DNA of 64,000 bases, taken from Amphibalanus amphitrite. Taxonomy: Eukaryota; Arthropoda; Thecostraca; Balanomorpha; Balanidae. Under the pieces are notes generated by a model, which searched no databases, was not told where the DNA came from, and worked only from the letters and a program-made list of their open reading frames with translations. The position numbers and the translations under genes are program-made. The stretch spans positions 806,001 through 870,000 of the forward strand of contig NW_024881569.1 in assembly GCF_019059575.1 (NCBI RefSeq), read 5' to 3'. This document shows, piece by piece, positions 21,801 to 29,543 of the stretch (position 1 is the first letter of the stretch; every line of letters begins with the position of its first letter).

Positions 21801-24323
21801 GCTATGAACACTGAACGCTCTCACTCTTACTTTAAAGAGAGTAGTTTAAGTTGAATGGTAGTGAGCTGTAATTAGACAAAGCAGCTATTCAGTGCTCACA
21901 TCAAGCCAGGCTAGGAAATGGCATCAACTGTGGTGGGAGGAAGCAGGTTCGGCAGGCCTATGTTGTAAACTTCTGTTGTGTCTTGTGTTTGATCAACTGA
22001 TGTTTTCTGCTCTGTTTTGTGCAGTGATAGTAGCAGGTAACTGCATGCTTGTCAAATTATGTGAATAAACGAATTCATAACATTGCATTTTTCTCTCAAT
22101 GCAAGGAACAAGTAAGATGTAGAAAATGTAATAGAGGGCTGCATTGCTGATTTCATGCACTTTATCAGAGCTTTATTTAGAATTGCTTTCCTGAAAGCTA
22201 CACACAGGCCACAGCACTGAAATTCACAATGTCATAGCTTTTGGCAGAAAAAAAAAGAAAAGACTTGCCTAGGTAAAATTGGCTGAAAGTATGGCAGAGC
22301 AGGTCTTGATGCGTATGCCCATCCGTGTGCTTGCCGAAGCCGAACTGACTGCAACACATTAACTCTGACCCACCATGGTGGCTGGCATATCCTGAACTTT
22401 CACCACTCTAAACAAGACAACTTTCAGCCCTCAGCATTGTATTAAAACACTGTACATGGCAGTTGACACTCAAAATTTGTTTCAGTGCCATCCACGGACA
22501 ACATCAGTCGCCATTCACCAGGCCAGTAAAAACAGAATAGATAATAGCTTCAAACCCATGTAGTCAGAGTTACTAGGTCTGCACCTCAAAACAAAATCCA
22601 GGTGACATTCACCACGCCAGTAAAAAAACAGGTACCTAGGTACTTAGGTAACGTAACAGCTTCAAATCTGGTAACATGTTGGTCGGACGTAACACTACCA
22701 TATGTACAGTCTGTCTTAAAAGTACCGCGCAAAGTGGCGGTGGATCCATCGAGCCTGACTGAGGAAGGGCCTGCTAAATTTGGGTCACCGAAGCAATGGA
22801 CATCCTCGTCCATTCCCCAGCTCAATTGGTTCGGTGACTTTCAAATTAAAGCAGACCTTTCTCGGTCAGGCTTGATGGATCCACCGCCACTTTGCGCGGT
22901 ACTTTTAAGACAGACTGTACATGGAATAATATGATACCAAACAATAGTGCAACCATTCTGGACAACAAAAGTGTATGATAAAATTAATTTAGAATACTTT
23001 GGCAGCATGATTTACGAGCACAGGCAGGTGTTACCTACCAGCCTTCTCAATGCTCGTAAAACCAACATTGTAGTTTTGATTTTACCTTACATGATAACAC
23101 ACTTGGCTGCAATGGCACATTTAATTTAACACTGTGAAAAGACCAGTTATAACCACTTCACAAGCACAATTGCACCTCATGCCGACATCCTTTTCCAAAG
23201 ACAGTCAGCAGCGTCTTTCGTCAAAACTGGAAGATCAATCCCCTTTCAACTGTTAACATCAAAAATATTTCTTCATGGTGTGATCTCCTATGGAAACCTT
23301 GCGGGAAAAGAATTAATGTCAATTGTCAGCTCTTCAAATTTCTTTGGACTTAAACTTGCAGTACCATATCCAGTTTGCTTTGATATTTTGTTTTTCATTC
23401 CATGTTGAAGTTGAACACCAAGCTCCAGATATAGCAGGCAGCTTGATCATCTTCGGCCTTGGTATAATATCAGTCCAAGTTCCAGTGGTGGGTATCATCT
23501 AATATTCAAATTAAAATGAAAAGCAATAGGCTTTCTCAGCGCCGACGACGGATTTCACGATGATAAAAAAGGGAGCTCAAGGTCAGCAAAACTCGGGTTC
23601 AAGGAATGGCGGGCGTTGAAATGACTGCTGACGTCATCAACAAACCGCTAATGGTTAAGAGATAGGGACTAAGCTGGTCCCACCCTGCAAGTAAAGGGAA
23701 GAAATTTCTTGAACACCATAAAGCTGCGGGGGTTGCGACCAGGATAAATGGTGGTTTCTGAGCCTGGCCGCAAACTTGGCTATCTCAACTCAAAACTAAT
23801 GTTAAGGTGGGATGGTCCCTTTAACGAATGGTTTTTATGCTAGCTGTAGACCTGAAGACCTTGAGAATGAGTAGTACTCACATCCGTAGCATCCGTACCA
23901 AACGCAAAGCCACGCTGCTACCCGCGCTGATTATCTTGCTGCGATCATTGAACGATATTTCCGTTATAATCGATCAACATTGGCTCTTTATGAACAACCA
24001 CCATTCAGCAGCTAAGATCGACTTTATTTTGATATACAATTCGTCTTCAGTCTATATACATTATTCGTCAGCATGTTGAACGTTAATTTCCACCGTTATG
24101 ACGTTATTCAAAGTTACATTTATTTTCATTTATAATGACATCATTACCCGGGATCTTCCTCACGCCAGCTTTCACAGGAGTCTGACCGCTCCCTGCTCAT
24201 CTTTTCACAGAGGCGCTGATCTCAGAGAAGCCGAGCGGTAACTCTGCGCCCTCGTCTCTGCTGCGACCGGCGGGCGTCGGTCTGCTGAGTGCCCTGCTGG
24301 CCGCTGTCGTCGCGCTGCTTTGA
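3673..24323 (+). CDS. Klingon/Wrapper-like Ig-superfamily adhesion protein (3 Ig + FN3, GPI-anchored), 5'-incomplete
   Basis: Nine exons (3673-3819, 4243-4455, 5598-5719, 6054-6204, 10643-10740, 15097-15271, 19322-19449, 19712-19922, 24211-24323) join in a single frame of about 452 codons ending in TGA. Each has AG before it and, except the last, GT after it. Exon pairs 1-2, 3-4 and 5-6 encode three Ig domains and pair 7-8 an FN3 domain. Exon 9 encodes a short Ser/Gly/Asn-rich stem and a C-terminal hydrophobic tail with no cytoplasmic part, as in GPI signals. Three Ig plus one FN3 with a GPI tail is the known layout of Drosophila Klingon and Wrapper, cell-surface adhesion molecules of neurons and glia. 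By analogy this protein should act in cell-cell recognition at the outer membrane face. The signal peptide exon was not found in 1-3672. Family assignment is inference from architecture; the paralogue is not resolved. Confidence 0.82.
4038..4060. repeat. ATG trinucleotide microsatellite
   Basis: About seven consecutive ATG/GAT triplets in intron 1, just upstream of the triplicated splice acceptor. Confidence 0.8.
4077..4290 (+). repeat. tandem triplication of the exon-2 splice acceptor and exon start
   Basis: Three consecutive copies of a roughly 62-67 bp unit are present: C-rich tract, TCCAG, then GTGACG(T/C)GGTGGT...TGG(A)...GC(T/C)GGTGA. The exon-like parts begin at 4114, 4181 and 4243. 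Copies 1 and 2 encode the same start of the domain (GDxVVxW(T/R)AGDNTL) but then run into C-rich intron-like sequence, and copy 1 meets an in-frame TGA. Only copy 3 continues as a full exon. Confidence 0.8.
4243..4455 (+). CDS. exon 2 (second half of Ig domain 1)
   Basis: The exon is phase 1 at both ends. It encodes the core tryptophan (VVVWRAGDQTLF) and the F-strand motif DSPEYQCQIS, completing Ig1, and ends in HHVRIQ. The acceptor chosen (TTATCCAG at 4235-4242) is the third of three tandem copies of the same acceptor plus exon start. Only this copy stays open through the whole domain. The donor is G|GTTGGT, weaker than the other donors in this gene. Confidence 0.82.
4740..4942. repeat. 203-bp near-perfect intronic hairpin (93-bp arms, 17-bp loop)
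   Basis: The left arm 4740-4832 and right arm 4850-4942 are reverse complements over 93 bases with one visible mismatch (a G-U pair in RNA). The 17-base loop is 4833-4849. It lies in intron 2 in the middle of ordinary AT-rich sequence and would be transcribed with the adhesion gene. It could be a fold-back MITE or a hairpin-RNA source of small RNAs. Confidence 0.9.
5598..5719 (+). CDS. exon 3 (first half of Ig domain 2)
   Basis: The acceptor is TCTCCACAG and the donor AAG|GTGAGA. It enters in phase 1 and leaves in phase 0. It encodes VPPTITVRPESRIKVVEEG and then VVLECIASGFPVPIVTWTKK, with the B-strand cysteine and the core tryptophan of an I-set Ig domain. The VPPTI start and the GxPxPxxxWxKK motif are typical of Klingon/Lachesin-type second Ig domains. 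Confidence 0.87.
6054..6204 (+). CDS. exon 4 (second half of Ig domain 2)
   Basis: The acceptor is CGTTACCTCAG and the donor T|GTGAGT. It enters in phase 0 and leaves in phase 1. It encodes GDLLPYQEKKHTGKRLVIPA and then the F-strand signature GDYFCTAENGVGDP, ending in IRLEVN. This completes Ig2, with the second cysteine of the disulfide. Confidence 0.87.
6205..7996. other. intron 4, left part
   Basis: No gene or clear element seen. It includes pyrimidine-rich and GC-richer tracts around 6600-7350 whose short open frames look non-coding. Confidence 0.5.
7997..10396. mobile_element. hAT-type non-autonomous DNA transposon with internal minisatellite
   Basis: The left end is CAGGGGCGGTCGCAG and the right end CTGCGACCGCCACTG, 15-bp inverted repeats with one mismatch. 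They are flanked by the exact 8-bp duplication TGCAGAGG at 7989-7996 and 10397-10404. An 8-bp TSD with CAG...CTG ends is the hAT superfamily hallmark. No transposase frame is visible; the interior is mostly a minisatellite. A second copy, inverted, starts at 16284 in intron 6. Confidence 0.85.
8690..10250. repeat. hierarchical minisatellite (about 28-bp units, about 195-bp higher-order unit)
   Basis: Degenerate units resembling GGGCCCTCAGAGGCCAGTGT repeat throughout. A marker motif (GGCATCGGGTCTTCAGAA and variants) recurs near 9161, 9355, 9551, 9745 and 9946, giving a higher-order period near 195 bp, about seven subunits. Since 195 is divisible by three, long open frames of GPQRP-type repeats appear but are by-products. 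Confidence 0.8.
10643..10740 (+). CDS. exon 5 (first half of Ig domain 3)
   Basis: The acceptor is TTCCCGTTACAG and the donor GTG|GTGAGA. It enters in phase 1 and leaves in phase 0. It encodes FPPQVEVDNDIVYTGAGHEA and then AVECNVKGQPLPV with the B-strand cysteine of Ig3. The preceding intron is about 4.4 kb and holds the hAT-type element at 7997-10396. Confidence 0.85.
10741..13056. other. intron 5, left part
   Basis: No gene or clear element was recognised. A 158-codon frame on the minus strand (11174-11650) has no recognisable motif or start context. Confidence 0.5.
13057..13815. mobile_element. Tc1/mariner-like MITE with long terminal inverted repeats
   Basis: TA (13055-13056) is followed by CAGGGTGATCGAAAAAAA, and the other end is its inverse followed by TA (13816-13817). 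The inverted repeat continues, with mismatches, for about 115 bp on each side. No transposase frame is present in the 759 bp. TA duplication and CAGGGTG ends suit the Tc1/mariner superfamily. Confidence 0.82.
13818..15096. other. intron 5, right part
   Basis: Nothing recognised apart from the polypyrimidine tract and acceptor directly before exon 6. Confidence 0.5.
15097..15271 (+). CDS. exon 6 (second half of Ig domain 3)
   Basis: The acceptor is CTATCTTTCAG and the donor ACCG|GTGAGA. It enters in phase 0 and leaves in phase 1. It encodes VSWFRVKGTPLD with the core tryptophan, RIASVRDEDLGVYNCQAENA with the F-strand cysteine, and GKDTGIVHLTG. Third-position GC is high compared with the surrounding intron. 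Confidence 0.88.
15340..15761. repeat. GATC-rich degenerate tandem repeat, left part
   Basis: The motif GGGATCATAGATCC and variants recur many times, with GATC over-represented. The array continues at 18973-19055 after the transposon insertion at 15770-18972. Confidence 0.75.
17095..18476. mobile_element. TTAA-flanked (piggyBac-like) non-autonomous element inside the minisatellite
   Basis: It is flanked by TTAA at 17091-17094 and 18477-18480 with ends CCCTCGCCGGCC... and ...GGCCGTGGAGGG. The minisatellite text stops at the left TTAA and resumes after the right one. The interior (about 17160-17965) is homologous to 54840-55570 and is rich in AGGTCA/TGACCT. A separate interspersed repeat lies at 17981-18110. 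Confidence 0.75.
17981..18110 (-). repeat. interspersed repeat, copy 1 (possible non-LTR retroelement tail)
   Basis: About 120 bp shared with 20029-20145: GTTGGGTTAGGCCCTTTCGG, a GGAAGGATGATAGGA segment, GGGGGAGACATTGGTC and GAGTCGCCGGGGCTGAGCCC. On the minus strand it ends in an A-rich tail (AACAAAACAAACAAAAA), suggesting a retroposed 3' end. Confidence 0.55.
18973..19055. repeat. GATC-rich degenerate tandem repeat, right part
   Basis: Continuation of the array at 15340-15761 after the inserted transposon; again GGGATCATAGATCC-type units. Confidence 0.75.
19322..19449 (+). CDS. exon 7 (first half of FN3 domain)
   Basis: The acceptor is CGCTTCCGTAG and the donor CAG|GTGAGG. It enters in phase 1 and leaves in phase 0. 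It encodes GKPKPVKVLSDPNGND and FNIRWSVESYAEPIEYKILYR; the tryptophan and the Y-x-I-x-Y/L pattern fit strands B to C of a fibronectin type III domain. Confidence 0.85.
19712..19922 (+). CDS. exon 8 (second half of FN3 domain)
   Basis: The acceptor is CTATGTCCGTCAG and the donor GCCA|GTGAGT. It enters in phase 0 and leaves in phase 1. It encodes DWNELEVAYV, a loop, and YQAIVTARNQYGWSEASDTF. The Y-x-A-x-V-x-A-x-N-x-x-G-x-S pattern is the classic F-G strand signature of FN3 domains. Confidence 0.87.
20029..20145 (-). repeat. interspersed repeat, copy 2
   Basis: Second copy of the repeat at 17981-18110, with the same GTTGGGTTAGGCCCTTTCGG start and GGGGGAGACATTGGTC core. It lies in intron 8, and its far end merges into the hairpin at 20125-20163. 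Confidence 0.6.
20125..20163. repeat. 39-bp perfect GC-rich hairpin
   Basis: 19-base arms (CTAGAGAGTCGCCGGGGCT and its inverse) around one central base. It is about 200 bp downstream of exon 8 in intron 8. The homologous repeat at 18075 has only one arm, so the palindrome is specific to this copy. Confidence 0.85.
20841..23820. mobile_element. 3-kb TTAA-flanked non-autonomous element in intron 8
   Basis: TTAA (20837-20840), then AGGGACCCTCCCACCTT; the other end is AAGGTGGGATGGTCCCT followed by TTAA (23821-23824). The 17-bp inverted ends differ at one position. No transposase frame is present. A shortened relative in the opposite orientation lies at 60061-60524. It contains a nested TA-flanked MITE at 22707-22917. 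Confidence 0.8.
22707..22917. mobile_element. 211-bp Tc1/mariner-like MITE nested in the 3-kb element
   Basis: TA (22705-22706), CAGTCTGTCTTAAAAGTACC... and its inverse ending ACTG, then TA (22918-22919). The inverted repeat is nearly perfect for about 50 bp and continues with differences to about 70 bp per arm, so the element is almost entirely fold-back. Confidence 0.85.
24211..24323 (+). CDS. exon 9 (stem and C-terminal GPI-attachment signal)
   Basis: The acceptor is CTTTTCACAG. It joins in phase 1 to exon 8. It encodes KALISEKPSGNSAPSS, a small-residue stretch suited to a GPI attachment site, then a spacer and a hydrophobic tail (GLLSALLAAVVALL) ending at TGA 24321-24323. No basic cytoplasmic tail follows, which favours a GPI signal over a transmembrane anchor. 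Confidence 0.8.
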
Positions 24324-27017
24324 GGGGTGAGTGGGTGGGCTGTGAGTTTACTAGGGAAATTTCTGTGGCAAGGTGCACTATTTGCGATGTTTTATGCATT
24401 AATTGTCGTTCGGTTTTTATGTAGTGTAGTGATTTTCTTTCTTTTTTCTCGTCTTCCCAGCATTTGGTCGAAATGCTGGCTTCGTGCTCGGGTCTTTTCG
24501 TGTCATCCCTTTCGCCCCCCCCCCTGCTAAGGGGCCTTGTATGTCATGTTCTGTCTGCCTCTACCCACGAGCCAGCTAACGCCCTCTTTGCTCATCCTCC
24601 GACTGCTGTGGCACCGCCAATACAGACAATAACGTCATTGTGGGGCCCACGCTTCACCTCCGTCGCAGTGTTTATTGACATGTGCTCCGTCATGATGCCC
24701 ACGGTCTACTACGCCTTTTCCTGTAATTGTTCGCCTGATGCAATGTGTATTCAGCTGCGGGCTATTATGATGTTGGGTCATTTATTTACCTACCGGTGAT
24801 GTGGTTATTGCTCTAGCCTGCGCCCGACTAGACTATAGATATCGCTAAAGAGGTGTTATCTGTCATAAGGTCCTTGCTGTGAAGAGGGGTAGGTATGAAA
24901 GTAAATAGGATGGATGTTTGAACTAAGTGGTCTTTTCAGGTTGTCTGATTTTTGCCGGGTCCATCGGCTCACCAATGCGACGAGATTTTCCAGCAGCGCT
25001 GCTCCGACCACCGCCCACTGCAGCACGCGATTGATAGTTGGCCGACGCCTGACGCTATCACTACACTGCATGGTGAGAAAAAAGCCACGAAACAGCCAAC
25101 GTCAACGGGACGGATTATTGCCTCTTCGATAAAGTGGCGGCTGGAGCCAGATGTATGGTCTGGTACCGCGGCAGTAGCGATAGTAGTAACGGTACTGTGA
25201 AGCTTCAGTACATCCGAGTGGACTACAGGTGTCGCTACTGAGCTCGTCTGGAAACTATCCTGAAGTGCACACCAGAATGTCGATGAACCTGAAGTCTGAT
25301 CTGATCTGCATCCTCGAACGGGCTTTGTAACGGGGCCTTGGCAAAGTGTGCTTGAGCTTGGTAGCTGCTAATGTCAATGGTGCAACCCCGGATTTCACCT
25401 GGGGTCAGTCAGCCTGCGGATCGCGGTGCTGATGCGCGGTGCTCCGAGCTGGGTGCCTAATGTCGGGCACTGTGTGTTTGTGAACGACTTGCTAAGCACA
25501 GGACTCGGCTTGGTGTAAATGTACGCAATGTGTTGTGTGTGTGTGGCTTGTGACGTACGCAATTGCACGTGAGATCAAGAAGCGTACATTTGTACATTTG
25601 TACATTTGTGCAAACAGCCTTTGAGTTGTCTTATTTGATGACGTGTTTTGACTGAGAGCTGCAATGTCTGCTCATGAAAGTGTTCGCGATTGTCACGCTG
25701 TAGACGTGTTTTGCATGCGTTTCGTGTTATCGTGCCTTTCCGTTTTATATTACCTTTCTGCATAGCGTTGTTTGTCCAAGCTCCTTGCCAGCTAGCTGAA
25801 AGTCAAGCTGGCCATTCACATTCACATCAAGATGTTTTCCCATTAAAGGTTTCGATCTTAGTTTGCGCCATTGACATCCTCATTTTGGGGCGATTTTAAA
25901 ATAGCATTTTTTTTAAACAGCGTGATTGGACGTGTTTTCGTTGCCTCTCAGGACCAATTTTCTACCGGACTTTCGGTGTCTTGGGCATTTCGTTCGCATA
26001 AGTTTCCTGGGCGCAAAACCCAAACTGGTTCATACTTTCATGTTTTCAAGCTGTGTGCATAAAGTTATAATGTGTTTACAATGAGTTGGATAAGCTGAAT
26101 TAGGGTTTTTCGTGATATTTTTATTAACCTTCTCTGTACTCTGGCTGCCATTCGATCATTTTTGAACCATGCGCGATTATACTTTTTCTCTGGTGAATAG
26201 TCAGGCTGTAGTGAACGAGGCTGATGCCCTCGTCTGCCCATGCGATGACCTTGCCACGTTCTCTCAGTGTGATCGGTGTCCCCTCTCGTCAGTATTGAGT
26301 GTAGGGGAGTGTCGAGCTCGAGATGCCTTTCTAAACGGCACTGCCACTAAGGCATCAATGATGTGTAACAGAACCACCAGTCTGTGGCAGGCTTCTTTTG
26401 AACTTCAGCAACTGCTTTTCTCTGCGTATGGCGCAATGTTTTCTTTTATAAAAAAAAAATAAACAGAAACAGAAACAATACATTTATTCACATGTGTGTT
26501 ATATATTTCGCAGTGCGAAACAGGCAGCAGTGGCTATCCACGTTTCATTACACAAGTGCCGCAAATGAATTCACGAACTTGTCATCAATCACAAATTGTT
26601 ACCAATCGTCGCTTGGGTCGTCACACACTCCAATACGAACTCCAGATTGTGCGATGTTCGCAGTACATGCATAGTCTGTTTGCATCATCGCTACCCATGC
26701 TACCCATTTTTCACATGAACTCAACAATGTGCATTTCTGGAATGCCTCCATCACTGTATTTCACACGTCACTGTTACTTCAGCACCGATCACAATAAAAC
26801 AAATATCGTCGTCTGGCCCTCACGACGCTTTGCAACAATATCTCAACTATTTATACCTACACTACTCGACTCACTCAGGACGCCAAGCTCCCCCGTCCTG
26901 AAGACGTGTCCACAGCTCGTGATTTAACCCTGTTTAAACAAACGTGCATTTGCTGGACGTCTACCACGCCCACCAGCTCAGTTTCCTCCCCTTGGGACCC
27001 AAGAGACCGTCGCTCGT
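24324..27017. other. region between the adhesion gene and the minus-strand 841-residue gene
   Basis: It probably holds the 3' UTR of the adhesion gene and, on the other strand, that of the 27018-29543 gene. A TACATTTG triplicate occurs at 25584-25610. AATAAA is seen at about 26456 on the plus strand, and its inverse (TTTATT) at 26483-26488, about 530 bp beyond the minus-strand stop. No exon was recognised. Confidence 0.45.
26483..26488 (-). terminator. possible polyadenylation signal for the minus-strand gene
   Basis: TTTATT on the plus strand reads AATAAA on the minus strand, about 530 bp past the stop codon of the 841-residue gene. A single hexamer is weak evidence. Confidence 0.25.
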
Positions 27018-29543
27018 TCAGTTGGGTAGGCTGTTGTAGAGGGCAGCCACGCTTTGAAGTAAGATCGGGGACGACACCGACAGAGCTGACAGCAGGAGAG
27101 GAGGCGCGCCCAGCAGTGCTAGCATCGCCACAAAGACAGGAATGCCAACTGTGGTGGCCAGTGCGATGTTGGGGATGCTGCTGCCGATGTAGTTTTTGAC
27201 GTTGGAGCCGATGACGACGGCCGTCTGGTCAGCAGCTGTCATGGTGTTGGACAGTTGTGCCTCAGCCGTGGCACCCAGTGTATCGACAGCTGAAGCGATG
27301 GTGGCTGAGAGTGTGTCCACCGATCCAAGGATGGTGGGACGAGGAGTTGGGGTGGATGCGGTGGCGGTAGCTGTGGTTGGTGTGGAGGCCGTGGAGCTGA
27401 TGTTAGGCGTTACGGGCTCCTCAGAGGGCTTCGGTGATACTGTTGAATTGAACCCTTCGTCTGGTTTTGATTCCGGACGCTGTACGATGCAGACAATGCT
27501 GGTTTTCGGTCGGTGTGTCTCCTCCCAGCGCTGTGACCTGTTGCGTAGACGCGTCATCAGCTGTTTTACGGTAGTACCCAGATTATCAATGTAGACAATC
27601 TCGTATTTACTCCTGGATGCCGGCCGATCCAGCAGCTGTGTCTGGTCAGACCCCAACCACCCGGCCGCACCGAGCGGATGGTTGTGTTCATCGCTGATGT
27701 TGTACCGACCCGTAGCGAGGTCTGCACGCAGTACCAGCGCCGACCCATTGGCACGCAGGTACACACAGACCAGGTCGTCGCCCACGTTGCCGAGGGAGGT
27801 ACCCGAAGCGGTCGGCGGTGGCGCCGGAGGAGATATGGTTCCAGCCGGGGGCCGCGGGGGGCGGTACACGCACTGTCTGGAGCCGCACGGACGCCCTGGT
27901 GGTGGGATGGGTCGCGATGGGACTGGAGGGAGAGGCGGTGGGCCGTAAGAGGTGGATGGTGGGACCAGCGGACGTCTGGTGGGTATTGTAGGCGGCTGCG
28001 GTGGCGGCCGGATCGGCCGGTGACCGGACCCCACGCTGGGGTACACGGGCCGGTCAGGGGGATCCACTGAAGTGACGTGTCCCGGGTGACCTTTGCAGCA
28101 GGACCAGACGGTGCTGGGTCGCACAGTGGGCCAGTCTGGGGGAGGCGGAGCACCCGGTAGGGCTGGCAGGACGTAAAGCGGAAACGTCACCTTGTTGGTG
28201 CCTCCACTGCTACTGCTGTGCCAGTGCCCTGCCTGCCCACGGCTTCCCTGAGACAGACCACCGCTCTTTCGAGACTGGTTCAGGAATTTGCTGACGTTGG
28301 GAAGCACGCCGACCTCGTATAAGTTCAGAACTTCAACGGATGGTGTAGAAGTTGTAGGTGTATGCGCCGGCTGACGACTCGTAAAAGGTTTCCTTCTTTG
28401 GATGATGCTTGTTGTGAACGTGCTTGCTCCCTTTAGTGGCGTATTCTCGGTTATCTTGTCCGGACTAGCAGTAGTCCTGCGCTGGTGTGTGGTCTGGTGG
28501 CCGCTATCCGGTATCGTCAGACCCACGCTGAGTTTTGTGTTGATCACACTACCCGGTACCAGACCCGCAGCGTTTATCACTGGCAGATGATCTCGGGAGC
28601 CTCCTGTTGGACTCTGTGTGTCCGTCGAATCTCTGTGTCCCGGCGCCTTCACTTCAGTTACTGGGCGCCTGCTGCCAGCGTCATGTATTGAATGTTGCGT
28701 GGGAGGAAATGACGGCTTATTAGCCACAAGCGTTACTGATGGCTCAGATGGGAGTGTGGAAGGTCGAGACGCAGTTGTCGCTACCGGTGATAGTGTCGAT
28801 TGACTGGGTCTTGGGGTAAGCCCAGCAATGCTTGTCCCGAATCCCCCAATCGTGGCCGCAGCTCCGAACGGCCTCCGTCGCTGTATATACGACAGTTTCG
28901 GCGGGGGACGATAAGTGACCCTCTCAGACGGTCGCTGAGGCTCCATCGTAGTATGTTCTTTATTATGATTATATGTTTCCATCGCACCGTAACCGGCTCG
29001 CCATTCATTTTCATCCACTCGAACTCCGCTCACAATAGCCTTTGCCTTTGCTTGTATTTCACTCTCAGTCGTGTCATCCACAACAGAGTGTTCGTCGATC
29101 CCTGAACGATCCTCGCCTTCTTGCGATACTAACGACGTCCGGTGTGTCAGTTCGGGAGGCTGTGTCTGCGTCAGTCCCGGCGGCTGTGCTTGTGTCAGTT
29201 TAGGCGGCCTCATCTGTGCTGACGTTTGGTCTGTCTGTGTTAAAGTTGGTGTCTGTGTCTGTGTCAGTGTCGGCGGCTGTGTCACTGCCGGTGACTGTGT
29301 CATTGTCAGTGCAGGTGATTGTCTCACTCGGTTCCTATACCCCGCCGGTGTCCTGTCCCGCCACGATCTGGCCATGTGCCTTCTTCCGACCCAGAGCGAC
29401 GAGCCATCACTGAAGTAGGCGCGTGCTGAAGGCAGCCCAGCTCGCTCGGTCGCCTGCCTCCCTCCCGGGGCAGGGGCCGCTCGGAGCTGTGCAGAACACA
29501 TCAGAACTGCCGCCCAGTAGAGGTACACCTTCCGCGCCGTCAT
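27018..29543 (-). CDS. secreted or membrane Pro/Thr/Ser-rich protein, 841 residues, unrecognised family
   Basis: A single uninterrupted frame starts with a signal-peptide-like N terminus (MTARKVYLYWAAVLMCSAQLRAAPAP). Residues of roughly 75-560 are low-complexity: TQT/LTQ repeats, then Ser/Thr-rich and Pro-rich stretches (PPxP) with several N-x-S/T sites, like a mucin-type extracellular region. A compact, more ordered segment follows at about 587-690, from GDDLVCVYLRANGSALVL through KYEIVYIDNLGTTVKQL to KTSIVCIVQRPE. The C terminus (about 795-835) is strongly hydrophobic, possibly a membrane anchor. No known domain is recognised. Length, signal peptide and composition argue for a real gene; whether additional exons exist is not visible. 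Confidence 0.72.
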   Translation of the reverse strand: MTARKVYLYWAAVLMCSAQLRAAPAPGGRQATERAGLPSARAYFSDGSSLWVGRRHMARSWRDRTPAGYRNRVRQSPALTMTQSPAVTQPPTLTQTQTPTLTQTDQTSAQMRPPKLTQAQPPGLTQTQPPELTHRTSLVSQEGEDRSGIDEHSVVDDTTESEIQAKAKAIVSGVRVDENEWRAGYGAMETYNHNKEHTTMEPQRPSERVTYRPPPKLSYIQRRRPFGAAATIGGFGTSIAGLTPRPSQSTLSPVATTASRPSTLPSEPSVTLVANKPSFPPTQHSIHDAGSRRPVTEVKAPGHRDSTDTQSPTGGSRDHLPVINAAGLVPGSVINTKLSVGLTIPDSGHQTTHQRRTTASPDKITENTPLKGASTFTTSIIQRRKPFTSRQPAHTPTTSTPSVEVLNLYEVGVLPNVSKFLNQSRKSGGLSQGSRGQAGHWHSSSSGGTNKVTFPLYVLPALPGAPPPPDWPTVRPSTVWSCCKGHPGHVTSVDPPDRPVYPSVGSGHRPIRPPPQPPTIPTRRPLVPPSTSYGPPPLPPVPSRPIPPPGRPCGSRQCVYRPPRPPAGTISPPAPPPTASGTSLGNVGDDLVCVYLRANGSALVLRADLATGRYNISDEHNHPLGAAGWLGSDQTQLLDRPASRSKYEIVYIDNLGTTVKQLMTRLRNRSQRWEETHRPKTSIVCIVQRPESKPDEGFNSTVSPKPSEEPVTPNISSTASTPTTATATASTPTPRPTILGSVDTLSATIASAVDTLGATAEAQLSNTMTAADQTAVVIGSNVKNYIGSSIPNIALATTVGIPVFVAMLALLGAPPLLLSALSVSSPILLQSVAALYNSLPN

